Under the pieces are notes generated by a model, which did no database searches, was not told where the DNA came from, and saw only the letters and a program-made list of their open reading frames with translations. A DNA stretch of 64,000 bases from Candidatus Cloacimonadota bacterium (GTDB taxonomy: Bacteria > Cloacimonadota > Cloacimonadia > Cloacimonadales > Cloacimonadaceae), in the NCBI GenBank assembly GCA_020532085.1, contig JAJBAV010000008.1, positions 21,372 to 85,371 of the forward strand, read 5' to 3'. How positions within the stretch are numbered: position 1 is the stretch's first letter; every line of letters begins with the position of its first letter. Shown here piece by piece: positions 52,070-62,384 of the stretch. Position numbers and translations under genes: made by a program.

Positions 52070-52271
52070 CTTGTTTCTCCTCTTTTTCTGGCGATCTGGA
52101 TCAGACCGCCAGGGTTGACCGGGTCCCCCCGAAAACCGGAGCGGAAGTGAATGCATCTCACCTCTGAACGCGGCAGGGGATCCCGAAACTCTTTTCAGAC
52201 GCCGCTTTCATGGCATCTGAACCCATAAATAACATCTGCGTGAAAGTATAACTTTCCAAACCTTAGGTTCA

Positions 52272-52299
52272 TCTTTATGGGGCGTTTATTCTGTGTCAA
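52272..52299 (-). promoter_or_regulatory. Possible promoter of the choice-of-anchor L gene
   Basis: Minus-strand TTGACA, 16-nt spacer, TAAAGA, leaving a long leader of about 195 nt. The -10 match is weak. Confidence 0.4.
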
Positions 52300-52693
52300 G
52301 CAAAAATAATGGGGAATATCCTCATGTTTTCCCCGATTTCGCGGAGTTTGTGGATTGATTTCAACAGCGACCCTTCCGCCAGTGATCCAACCATATACCA
52401 ATTGCGTAAGATAGGGCTTTCAATACTTGTGCCTTGGGCAAGTGTTTCCGCTTTGTTCACCTGGCAGGGATTCCGCCCGAACTGGATCGACCCGCCTGCC
52501 TTGAAAGAGCAGGTATCCCGGAACGCTCCGCCCCAGAGCTTCTCCTGCCCGCCCCTTGCCCGCCTCCCCTTCAGTTCCCGTTCAGACAAGGGGAACTTAG
52601 GGGGAGGCGTGCGGGAAGTGAAGGGGAGGCGGCCAAGGGGGATTACCCAACACGCCCGGCGTGTGTCATTCCGGAAGGCGGGGGTTTCAACCA

Positions 52694-52908
52694 AAGACGG
52701 AAGGCGGTGGCTTCAGCCACCGTTTTCGCCAGTCTCCGCCGAGGAAAGACGAAGTCCGGCGCTTTCAAGCTCCGGAAGACAACCAGATTCTCTACAATTC
52801 CAGAGCAATGTTCCGGGATCAGGCCGGCGGTTAAAACCGCCGGAGATCGTCTGGGGCTGAACCGCCCGGGATATCTGCACGGTGGCTGAAGCCACCGCCT
52901 TCCGTCTC
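52694..52908. repeat. Composite palindromic element, copy 2
   Basis: The ends 52694-52723 and 52879-52908 carry the same AAGACGGAAGGCGGTGGC terminal inverted repeats as copy 1. The same central GCCGGCGGTTAAAACCGCCG hairpin is near 52823. The rest of the interior differs from copy 1, so the hairpins are what is conserved. 52300-52693 shows no credible gene. Confidence 0.8.
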
Positions 52909-52928
52909 TCTTAACCTGTTCAGAGGCG

Positions 52929-53456
52929 CTATTTCATCATCTGCCGGCGGTTGTAATCTATCATCAGGCCCAGCTGTTTGCGAAACGCATCCACCTCTTC
53001 CTGTTTGTGTTTGCGCACCGGATAGTAGTGGATCACGCCTTTGCAGATCACGCCCAAATGCCTGATATCCCTGATCATCAGGATCAGCAGGGTTCCCATA
53101 GCAAAGCCGAAAAATGCAAGTAAATACATTTCGGATTGACCCTCGTCCAACCCTATTGCAATCATTGCCAGCCCGAAAAACCCGAAGAGCACACCCACCA
53201 GGATCCTCAGCAGCAGCATGCTGCGCACGCTATAGCTGGACCCAGTGAGGTCGTAGACGTTGAAATCCTCATCCAGCCTGGCCATGCCCTGCCGGGGGAC
53301 AAAAACCTTGCCCTTCACATACAGCCTCTTGTTGCTGAGAATCATTGCCCACTGGCCCCAGACCCCCGTGCTCAGAAAGCTGTTCAGATAGTTCTGCCCC
53401 AGGATGGCGTAGGCCTGTTCGTCCGCTTCGAAAAACAAACTGTTAACGTCTGCCAT
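52929..53456 (-). CDS. Small two-helix membrane protein of unknown function
   Basis: This encodes 175 residues from the ATG at 53456 (GGGAGAAACAA before it). The frame runs on upstream to 53771, but that part has repeat-like composition. Residues 1-75 are soluble and may form a PH-like sheet (WAMILSNKRLYVKGKVFVPR). Two hydrophobic helices follow (SMLLLRILVGVLFGFFGLAM and a second ending GTLLILMI), then a basic soluble tail (RKHKQEEVDAFRKQLG). I do not recognise the family; similar layouts occur in bacterial PH-domain proteins. It is isolated between repeat tracts. Confidence 0.7.
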   Translation of the reverse strand: MADVNSLFFEADEQAYAILGQNYLNSFLSTGVWGQWAMILSNKRLYVKGKVFVPRQGMARLDEDFNVYDLTGSSYSVRSMLLLRILVGVLFGFFGLAMIAIGLDEGQSEMYLLAFFGFAMGTLLILMIRDIRHLGVICKGVIHYYPVRKHKQEEVDAFRKQLGLMIDYNRRQMMK

Positions 53457-53819
53457 TTGTTTCTCCCATATAGTATTTTGGTGATTCCGAAGGGGCGGGA
53501 CGGATCCTTGTCGCGGCGCTCGACCTGCCACCCCGGGATCATGTTTTTCATCGCTGACAGTTTTGGGATTTTTGTCAATAGTATTTTTCGGCGACCCTTT
53601 GTAAGGCATGAACCTGATCATTTGTTGTTTTTCTGGCCGGGATTCCGGGGCCCCTGTCGCTGGCGCGACCTCCCCGGAATGACAGGCTGGGGCTGGGAGG
53701 ATGAGGGTTCTGCTGTAGCCGATGCTCCTGCGTCGATCGACTCCAGCCTCACCGCCCGGAATGACGGACACTTTAGCCCTATGTCCCCAAACTTGTCAAT
53801 CCGTTCGATCCGTCAATCT

Positions 53820-53930
53820 TCATGAAAATCTCTCTGTTCCTCTGTGCCTCTGTTTTCAAAAACCCCTCCGCTATTACTTTGCTTTTACTCCGTGCGTTCT
53901 GTGTAAAAATCCCCCTCTGTTTGGATTTTC
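53820..53930 (+). repeat. CTCTGTG-family tract
   Basis: TCTCTGTTCCTCTGTGCCTC and TTTTCAAAAACCCCTCCGC followed by GCTTTTACTCCG. Nearly the same words recur at 54197. From 53457 to 53819 only paired GGAATGAC/GTCATTCC-type motifs are seen, no gene. Confidence 0.7.
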
Positions 53931-53999
53931 TTTTCCCCCTAAGACTCGGAATGAACCACCCCACGAACTCGCCGCGCTCGTTCGCGAGGACCCCTGAAC

Positions 54000-54345
54000 C
54001 CAGGACCACCTAACAAGCTAAAGCGTATGTTACAACAAAGCCCCGAGGCCTTTTGGTCGACGAGGACGTCGACCTTCCTGGTCGATCCTCTGTTTTTCTC
54101 TGCCCGTCTCTGCTTTTGCTCTGCTTTTACTCCGCGCCCTCTGTGTTAAAATTCCCCTCTGTGTCTCCCCATCTCTGTGTCTCTGTGTTGAAACATTTTC
54201 TCTGTTCCTCTGTGCCTCTGTTTTCAAAAACCCCTCCGCTTTTACTTTGCTTTTACTCCGCGCCCTCTGTGTTAAAATCCCCCTCTGTGTCTCCCCCCCC
54301 TCTGTGTCTCCCCCTCTCTGTGTCTCTGTGTTAAAAAACATTTCC
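54000..54345 (+). repeat. CTCTGTG-family repeat with header, before rpsU
   Basis: A header AACAAGCTAAAGCGTATGTT (compare the units at 30003 and 30191) is followed by repeated CTCTGTG, CTTTTACTCCGCGCCCTC and TGTTAAAA blocks up to the rpsU leader. Within it an approximately 120-bp segment is tandemly duplicated. Confidence 0.72.
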
Positions 54346-54410
54346 CCTTGACACAATACCCCCCTCCCAAAGTTTTGCGTCTAAATCTAGAAAAAAAGGT
54401 GGTGATTTGT

Positions 54411-54617
54411 TTGCCGACAGTAGTTTCCAAAGAGAATGAGTCCTTCGATTACCTGTTGAAAAGGTTCAAGAAGAAATGCGAGAAAGCCGCGATCCTCTCC
54501 GAGATCAAGAAGAGACAGGCCTACGAGAAGCCCAGTGTGCGCAGAAAACGCGAAGACAACGCTTCCAAACGCAAAATGCTCAAGATCCAGCGCAGAATGC
54601 AGCGCTACATGAGGTAG
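54411..54617 (+). CDS. rpsU: 30S ribosomal protein S21
   Basis: This encodes 68 residues from a TTG at 54411, preceded by AAGGTGGTGATTTGT, a typical S21 context. A start at 54348 would add 21 residues foreign to the family. The body has [36 protein letters not shown] and a highly basic C-terminus. S21 joins the small subunit near the anti-Shine-Dalgarno region. It is the first gene of the operon ending with rpoD. Confidence 0.93.
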   Translation: MPTVVSKENESFDYLLKRFKKKCEKAAILSEIKKRQAYEKPSVRRKREDNASKRKMLKIQRRMQRYMR

Positions 54618-54656
54618 CCCCGGGCATTTCCCGCCATCCCACCACCTGAACCGTTT

Positions 54657-54687
54657 GCAACAGGGATTCGTCCCTGTTTGCTTTTTT
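54657..54687 (+). terminator. Intrinsic terminator/attenuator with TTCG tetraloop inside the rpsU operon
   Basis: CAACAGGGA-TTCG-TCCCTGTTTG with one bulge, followed by CTTTTTTATTT. It lies between rpsU and cvpA, so it can make rpsU message more abundant than the downstream genes. E. coli has an analogous terminator between rpsU and dnaG. Confidence 0.85.
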
Positions 54688-54711
54688 ATTTGCCATTAAA
54701 AGAGGTAAATC

Positions 54712-55257
54712 ATGGGTATCATCGACTGGCTCATCCTGATCGGGCTGGCCCTGGCGGCCTTTCAGGGCTTTCGCAGGGGCCTGGCGGCCACGCTGGTCCG
54801 CATCGGCGCGGCCATCGCGATCTTTCTGCTCATCGGGCAGGTTTTTCCGTTGCTGAAAAACGGCCTGATCGAAAACCTCAAGCTGGGCCTGGTTCCGGCC
54901 ACCCTGCTGGCCGCGCTGCTGATCATCGTGGCGGTGGCGGTGCTGGTGGGCATCATCAACCACATCTTCAAGAAAGTCCTCAAGGCCACCCGGCTTTCTG
55001 GCCTGAACAAGTTTCTGGGCCTGATCTTCGGCTTCCTGAACGGGCTGGTGGCGGTGATCGTGCTGATGGTGCTGCTGGACTACGCCCCGAAGCTCTCCAC
55101 TCCCCTCAAGGACGGCGCCAAACACCCTGTTTACGCCGCCGTGGACACCTTCAAGGAAGATCTCTTCACCACCCTCAAGTTTGGGGAACGCGACCGCTTC
55201 CAGCAGATCAAGGCGAAGCTCAAAAAGGAAGACAACCAGCCCCAGAAGACGCAATGA
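54712..55257 (+). CDS. CvpA-family membrane protein
   Basis: This encodes 181 residues. Four hydrophobic helices and the start GIIDWLILIGLALAAFQGFRRGL are typical of CvpA. A polar, lysine-rich tail ends in KKEDNQPQKTQ. CvpA proteins have been linked to colicin V export and to envelope stress, and often precede mutS2, as here. The ATG has AGAGG before it, and the stop codon overlaps the mutS2 start by four bases (ATGA). Confidence 0.9.
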   Translation: MGIIDWLILIGLALAAFQGFRRGLAATLVRIGAAIAIFLLIGQVFPLLKNGLIENLKLGLVPATLLAALLIIVAVAVLVGIINHIFKKVLKATRLSGLNKFLGLIFGFLNGLVAVIVLMVLLDYAPKLSTPLKDGAKHPVYAAVDTFKEDLFTTLKFGERDRFQQIKAKLKKEDNQPQKTQ

Positions 55258-57602
55258 ACGCCCCGGAGCTATACGCGGACCTGGAATACGCCCGGCTGGC
55301 GGAACAGGTGGCCGCGCTCTGCCACAGCCAGCTGGGAAAGGACCTCGCCGCCGGCCTTGCCCCCCTGTCCGAAAGGAGGGTCATCGAGGCCTCGCTGCGC
55401 CTGGTGGGTGAGCTTCAGGAATGTCTGGAACACGGCCTGGAAAAGGACCTCAGCGATCTGGCCGACCTCGGCCCCCTCTTCCGCGAACCCCAATATTCCC
55501 TCTTTGCCTACGAGGAATTCCGCCTCGTCTGGCTCAACGCCCGCCTGGCCAGCGGGATCGCCGCCTCCGCCTCAGCCCTGGAATCCTTCCCCACCCTGCG
55601 CCGCCTCTGGCTGAAGGTCACCGCCCTGGACTGGATCTGCGAGCGCTTCGACCGCGTGTTCGATCCCGAGGGCGAGGTGCTGGATTCCGCGTCGCCGGAA
55701 CTGGCCCGCATCCGCAAACGCCAGGCCTCCCTTCAGCGCGGGATTATGAAGACCATGCAGGGGATGCTGGGCGATCCCCGCCTCGAGGGCTATCTCCAGG
55801 ACAAATTCATCACCCGCCGCGACGACCGCTATGTCCTCCCCGTGCGCGAAAGCGCCGCCCCTTACGTGCCCGGGATCGTGCAAAGCCAAAGCGGCAGCGG
55901 CTCCACCCTCTTCATCGAGCCCCAGTCCGTGGTGCCGCTGAACAACGAACTCCAGCTGCTGAAGCAGGAGGAAAAGCGCGAGATCTTCCGCATCTTCAGC
56001 GAATTCACCGCCCAGATAAAGGACCAGGAGAAGACCCTGCTGGCCAATCAGGAGGCGATGGCCGCCCTGGATTTCCGCTCTGCCTGCGCCAGATTGTGCC
56101 GCTTTCTGAAGGCCGAAGTGCCCCGGATAGTGGAACAGCCTGTCCTGAAGCTGCGCTCGGCCCGCCATCCCCTGCTCATCCTGCGTCTCGGCCGGCCCGC
56201 GGAAGTGGTGCCCTTCGATCTTGAGCTCGGCCAGGAAGCCGCCATCGTGCTGCTCAGCGGCCCCAACACCGGCGGCAAGACCGTGCTGATGAAAGCCGCC
56301 GGTCTGCTCACCCTGATGGCCCTCTCCGGCCTGCCCATCCCCGCGGATGCCGACAGCGAGATCGGCCTCTTCAGCCAGGTTTTTGCCGACATCGGCGACG
56401 ACCAGAGCATCGAAAACGCCCTCTCCACCTTCAGTTCCCACGTGAGCAAGATCGGCCGGATGCTCGCCCAGGCGGATGCCAACAGCCTGGTGCTCATCGA
56501 CGAGATCGGCGCCGCCACCGACCCCCAGCAGGGGTCCGCCCTCGCCCAGGCCATCCTGGAACGCTTCACGGACCTCGGCTGCAAGGCCATCGTCACCACC
56601 CACTACACCGCCCTCAAGATCTTCGCCGAAACCCATCCCGCCTGCCTCAACGCCTCCATGCAGTTCGACCTGAACAGCCTCACCCCCACTTTCCGCTTCG
56701 CCCCCGGGATCCCCGGCGACAGCTTCGCCATCGAGGTGGCCTCCTCCCTGGGCCTGCTCCCGGAGCTCATCGACCGCGCCAAAACCCTCAGCGGCAGCCA
56801 AAACCTCGAATTCACCGAACTCCTGAAGAAGATGCAGGCCGAAAAGAAGGCCCTCGGCCGCGCCTCCTACGAATATCAGCTCAAAACCCGCAACCTCGAG
56901 GCCAAACTGAAGGAACTGGAAGGCCGCGAAGGCGCCCTCGAAGCCGAGCTCAAACAGCGCAAACAGAAGTTCATCAAAGAGCTCCAGGGCGAGCTCATCG
57001 CCCAGCAAAAGCTTTACCAGCAGGAACAGGACAGCCTCCGCAAACTCGACCGGGATGAACGCAAAGCCCTTTCGGAAAGGAAATTGCATGAGATCTCCGG
57101 CAGATTGCAGGACATCCGCGAGGAACTGGCCGCGGCCGGAACCGGCAACCAGCCCAAAGCCCGCGACCCCCGGCCCGGAGACCGCGTCTGGCTGGCCAGT
57201 TTCGAAACCGAGGCCATCCTCCTGGAGATCCGCGACGGCAGCGCCAGCGTGGACATGAACGGCATCAGTTTCCGGGTGCCGGCGGAAAGCCTTTACCAGG
57301 CGCCCGACCGCCCCCGCGACCGGGATCCCCAGCCTCTGCCCACCACTCACGCCACCTACAGGGCCGCCACCGAGCTCAAGCTCCTCGGCCTCACTTTCGA
57401 TGAGGCCCGGCCCCTGATCGACGAGTTTTTGGACAACGCCACCCTCGCCGGCCTCCACAGCCTCCGGATCGTCCATGGCAAAGGCACCGGCGCCCTCAGG
57501 GGCAAGGTGCGCGACTATCTGCAAAGGAAAAAAACGGTGCTCTCGCTCGACACGCCCGTCCCCGCCGAGGGCGGCAGCGGGGTCACCCTGGTGAAGATCT
57601 AG
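55254..57602 (+). CDS. mutS2: Endonuclease MutS2
   Basis: This encodes 782 residues from the ATG at 55254. The MutS core ATPase has GPNTGGKTVLMKAAGLL (near 336), a DEIGAATDPQQGSALAQAI Walker B region and THYTALK. A long coiled coil follows (about 530-630, KKMQAEKKALGRASYEYQL). The C-terminal Smr nuclease domain holds LHSLRIVHGKGTGALR near 740. The N-terminal mismatch-reading domain of MutS is missing, as is normal for MutS2. It acts on branched DNA and collided ribosomes. The stop TAG directly touches the dnaG start codon. Confidence 0.96.
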   Translation: MNAPELYADLEYARLAEQVAALCHSQLGKDLAAGLAPLSERRVIEASLRLVGELQECLEHGLEKDLSDLADLGPLFREPQYSLFAYEEFRLVWLNARLASGIAASASALESFPTLRRLWLKVTALDWICERFDRVFDPEGEVLDSASPELARIRKRQASLQRGIMKTMQGMLGDPRLEGYLQDKFITRRDDRYVLPVRESAAPYVPGIVQSQSGSGSTLFIEPQSVVPLNNELQLLKQEEKREIFRIFSEFTAQIKDQEKTLLANQEAMAALDFRSACARLCRFLKAEVPRIVEQPVLKLRSARHPLLILRLGRPAEVVPFDLELGQEAAIVLLSGPNTGGKTVLMKAAGLLTLMALSGLPIPADADSEIGLFSQVFADIGDDQSIENALSTFSSHVSKIGRMLAQADANSLVLIDEIGAATDPQQGSALAQAILERFTDLGCKAIVTTHYTALKIFAETHPACLNASMQFDLNSLTPTFRFAPGIPGDSFAIEVASSLGLLPELIDRAKTLSGSQNLEFTELLKKMQAEKKALGRASYEYQLKTRNLEAKLKELEGREGALEAELKQRKQKFIKELQGELIAQQKLYQQEQDSLRKLDRDERKALSERKLHEISGRLQDIREELAAAGTGNQPKARDPRPGDRVWLASFETEAILLEIRDGSASVDMNGISFRVPAESLYQAPDRPRDRDPQPLPTTHATYRAATELKLLGLTFDEARPLIDEFLDNATLAGLHSLRIVHGKGTGALRGKVRDYLQRKKTVLSLDTPVPAEGGSGVTLVKI

Positions 57603-59324
57603 ATGGATAACAGCCTCATCGAACAGGTCCGCCGCGCCAACGACATCGTTGACGTGATCCAGGGCTATCTGCCCCTCAAACACGCGGGCGCCAACTGGCG
57701 CGGGATCTGCCCTTTCCATCAGGATACCAACCCCTCCCTGAACGTGAGCCCCTCCCGCCAGATCTTCAAATGTTTCGCCTGCGGCAAAGCCGGAAACGTC
57801 TTCACCTTCGTGCAGGAATACGAAAAGCTCACTTTCTTCGAAGCGCTTAAAAAACTCGCCGCCCGCGCCGGGATCACCATTCCGGAATCCGACCGCACCA
57901 AAACCGTCTCCACCAAGCGCGACCAGCTGCTCCAGGTTTACACCACCGCCCGGGATTTCTACGCGGAAAACCTCTTCAAACACGGCCAGAAGGTGCTGGA
58001 TTACCTCCAGAAACGCTCTTTCAGCCCCGCCACGGCCAAGTCCCTCGAGCTCGGCTTCGCCCTCGCCAGCGAAAAAGCCCTGCTCAACCACCTCCTCAAG
58101 GAAGGCCATTCCGTCTCGCTGCTCAAGGAATCCGGCCTCTTCGGCAACTATTCCGGAAACCTGGTGGATTTCTTCCGCGGACGCCTGATGTTTCCCATCC
58201 ACAACAACATCGGCGAGGTGATCGCCTTCGGGGGACGCGTGCTGGAGGAGGGCGCCCCCGGCGGCAAATACGTGAACACCGCCGGCACCGAGCTCTACAC
58301 CAAGGGCCGCGAACTCTACGGCCTCTTCAAGACCAAATACGAGATCTCCAAGGCCGAAAACGTGCTCATCAGCGAGGGCTATTTCGACTTCCTGCGGCTC
58401 TACGAGGCCGGCTTCCTCAATTCCGTGGCCTCCCTCGGCACCGCCCTCACCGACGACCAGGTCTGGCTGCTAACCCGCTATGCCACCCGTGCCAATTTGC
58501 TTTACGACGGCGACGCCGCCGGCATCAAGAGCGCCGTCCGCGCCGCCCTGCTCTGCCTCTCCAAAGGGCTCGAGGCCCACATCGTGGAACTGCCCAAACA
58601 GCACGATCCGGACAGCTTCATCCTCGCCGAAGGCCCGGACGCCCTTCGGGAAAGGATCGCCGCCGCCCGCAGCGTGATCCGCTTCCTGGCCGAAACCCCC
58701 TCCAAAACCCCCGCCGGCGAACGCGTCGACACCATCCTGGACGCCGTCCGCGCCCTCAAGGACCCCGTCCGCCGCGAACTGCTGGCCCGCGACATCGCGG
58801 AAGCCTTCGGCATCTCCAGCCGCGCCGTCTTCTCCAAGCTCCGCCGCACCACCGCCGCCCCCGAGGAACCCGCCCGGCTCTACACCGTGCCCACCCTCGA
58901 GGAACACGCCGAGGAGCGCCATCTGCTCATCCTCGCCCTCCAGGACCCCGAATCGTTCAATTTACTTGCCGAAACCCTTACACCGGATTATTTTGTGAAT
59001 AGATCTTACCGCGAGCTCTTCAAATATCTGGCCGCCCACGTGGCCGCGGATGCCGTTGCCGAGCCCGCCAAACTTTTGGATAACATTGAAAATAAGGATT
59101 TAAGGGACCTCTTGGCAGACTTTCTCTTCGCCGACCTGCAGGACATGCGCTTCAGCGACGTCCTGAGCCAGGTGCGGATGCGCAAGCTCCAGCGCGACAT
59201 GCTGGAACTCGACCGCAAGATCCTGGCCGACCCGGCCGACCTCTCTCTCCTCGCGGAGAAGAAAAAGCTCTCCCAAGCCTTCAACCGCCTCACTAAAAAA
59301 GTGGTGCGCGGCCTTCTCACCTGA
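57603..59324 (+). CDS. dnaG: DNA primase
   Basis: This encodes 573 residues. The CHC2 zinc site is Cys36, His39, Cys57 and Cys60 ([29 protein letters not shown]). The catalytic core includes [20 protein letters not shown] and the TOPRIM motifs [17 protein letters not shown] and [14 protein letters not shown] helical C-terminal domain for helicase contact follows, and two zones (58960-59100) are slightly AT-rich. It makes replication primers. It begins on the base after the mutS2 stop. Confidence 0.96.
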   Translation: MDNSLIEQVRRANDIVDVIQGYLPLKHAGANWRGICPFHQDTNPSLNVSPSRQIFKCFACGKAGNVFTFVQEYEKLTFFEALKKLAARAGITIPESDRTKTVSTKRDQLLQVYTTARDFYAENLFKHGQKVLDYLQKRSFSPATAKSLELGFALASEKALLNHLLKEGHSVSLLKESGLFGNYSGNLVDFFRGRLMFPIHNNIGEVIAFGGRVLEEGAPGGKYVNTAGTELYTKGRELYGLFKTKYEISKAENVLISEGYFDFLRLYEAGFLNSVASLGTALTDDQVWLLTRYATRANLLYDGDAAGIKSAVRAALLCLSKGLEAHIVELPKQHDPDSFILAEGPDALRERIAAARSVIRFLAETPSKTPAGERVDTILDAVRALKDPVRRELLARDIAEAFGISSRAVFSKLRRTTAAPEEPARLYTVPTLEEHAEERHLLILALQDPESFNLLAETLTPDYFVNRSYRELFKYLAAHVAADAVAEPAKLLDNIENKDLRDLLADFLFADLQDMRFSDVLSQVRMRKLQRDMLELDRKILADPADLSLLAEKKKLSQAFNRLTKKVVRGLLT

Positions 59325-59349
59325 GGGTCCCGCCTCGCAAGGAGCATTA

Positions 59350-61086
<1,737 letters not shown>

Positions 61087-61120
61087 TTGCGACGTCATAG
61101 CGAATTATAATTAGTTATAT

Positions 61121-61149
61121 AGAGCAGTCACTTAGGCTGCTCTTTTTTT
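61121..61149 (+). terminator. Intrinsic terminator of the rpsU-rpoD operon
   Basis: AGAGCAG-TCACTTAGG-CTGCTCT followed by seven or more T, 35 nt after the rpoD stop. Directly afterwards the DNA becomes AT-rich and carries an integrase, so this may mark the junction of an inserted element. Confidence 0.9.
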
Positions 61150-61259
61150 GTCTTGACAAGTACCACACTATAGAAAATTTGTGTTACTTTATTCACGGGT
61201 GTGTTACTCGAGGCCTTTCAGTAACGCCAAAAACCAAAAACACTGATTAGGAGTGAACA

Positions 61260-62372
61260 ATGGGACGAAAGAAGGGCAAATCAAGAAATATTTACGACAA
61301 AATGCTCGACAAACTGAACTACTGTAAGAGGATAAAAATCCGCATCAGACCACTGGCTTCCGGGGGATACTCAGTATTCCTTGCGATATCAATCAATCGG
61401 AAATGGAAGTACGAGTTTTTGAAGCATATGAGGCTCATCGCCAATACAGAGCATTTGGAGCAGGATAAGAATACCATTTTGTTGGCCGCTGCCATCAGAG
61501 ATAAGCGAGAGTTGGAGCTGTTACAGGATGGTGAAGTTCATCTCTATGCCTGGAAGGCCAAACAGAGCTTTATCGAGTACTTTGATGCAATAACCAAAAC
61601 TAAAGCCCATCCATGTAACTGGACCAATACCCATAACATGTTAATGGCCTATACCGGTGGTTCCTTAACCTTCGGTCAGATAGATTATAGCTTCTGCAGG
61701 AGCTTTGTGGACTTTATGCTGACTAAAGTTTCCCCCAATACGGCCCATGTTTATTATGGAACCTTCAAAGCAGCTTTGAATCAAGCCGTGCTCGAGGGCA
61801 TTATCCAGAGCAATCCCGGGAACGCCATAAAAATAAAGCGACAGCAACTGGAAACAAATTATCTCACATTGAGAGAGCTGAAGATCCTAAGGGAATCTCT
61901 TTGTAACCATCCCGTCATTAAAACCGCTTTTATTTTTTCGTGTTTTACGGGCTTGAGATATTCGGATATTGTTACCCTGGAGTGGAAAGACATTGAGGAT
62001 GGAGCTCTGATCAAGCGGCAGGAGAAAACCAAGACATTTGTACGCGTTAAACTGGCAGAGACAGCGCTGGAGATTTTGGAAGAGCAGAAAATTCTCGCCG
62101 AGGAATACCCCCACGACAAAATATTTGAGCTTCCTGTGAATCATTATACCAATGAGATGCTGAGGCTTTGGATAAACATGTGTGGGATTAACAAAAAGAT
62201 CACTTTCCACTGTGCCAGGCACACTTTTGCCACAATGTGCCTGACTCATGGTATCGACATCTACACAGTTTCAAAGCTTATAGGGCATCATGACGTGGCA
62301 AATACCCAAAGATACGCCAAACTAACGGATCAAAAGAGGGACCAAGAGATTGATAAGCTCCCTAAACTATAA
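61260..62372 (+). CDS. Tyrosine recombinase / phage-type integrase
   Basis: This encodes 370 residues. An N-terminal arm-binding part (1-95), a SAM-like core-binding part (about 100-195) and the catalytic domain are present. The catalytic residues are Arg233 (FTGLRYSDIV), Lys256/258 region (QEKTKTFVRV), His317 and Arg320 (FHCARHTFATM), His343 (IGHHDV) and nucleophile Tyr352 (TQRYAKL). The set is complete. Codon use and base composition are AT-rich compared with the rest of the window. The 61150-61259 leader holds repeated GTGTTACT words that could be arm sites. It probably mobilises the DNA at the right edge of the window. Confidence 0.92.
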   Translation: MGRKKGKSRNIYDKMLDKLNYCKRIKIRIRPLASGGYSVFLAISINRKWKYEFLKHMRLIANTEHLEQDKNTILLAAAIRDKRELELLQDGEVHLYAWKAKQSFIEYFDAITKTKAHPCNWTNTHNMLMAYTGGSLTFGQIDYSFCRSFVDFMLTKVSPNTAHVYYGTFKAALNQAVLEGIIQSNPGNAIKIKRQQLETNYLTLRELKILRESLCNHPVIKTAFIFSCFTGLRYSDIVTLEWKDIEDGALIKRQEKTKTFVRVKLAETALEILEEQKILAEEYPHDKIFELPVNHYTNEMLRLWINMCGINKKITFHCARHTFATMCLTHGIDIYTVSKLIGHHDVANTQRYAKLTDQKRDQEIDKLPKL

Positions 62373-62384
62373 TGACTTAAAACG

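Noticed and set aside
52930..53771. Longer start for the two-helix membrane protein
   Set aside because: The added 105 residues come from repeat-like DNA and lack a ribosome site; the ATG at 53456 has one.
30003..54345. CTCTGTG tracts as a CRISPR array
   Set aside because: No regular repeat-spacer periodicity and no unique spacers; units are degenerate and partly overlapping.
54348..54376. TTGACA at 54348 as an rpsU promoter
   Set aside because: No acceptable -10 box is found at 16-18 nt; left unannotated.
55572..58202. 876-codon open frame antisense to mutS2 and dnaG
   Set aside because: Crosses two certain genes in antisense and has an unnatural G/E/A/H-rich composition; explained by codon bias.
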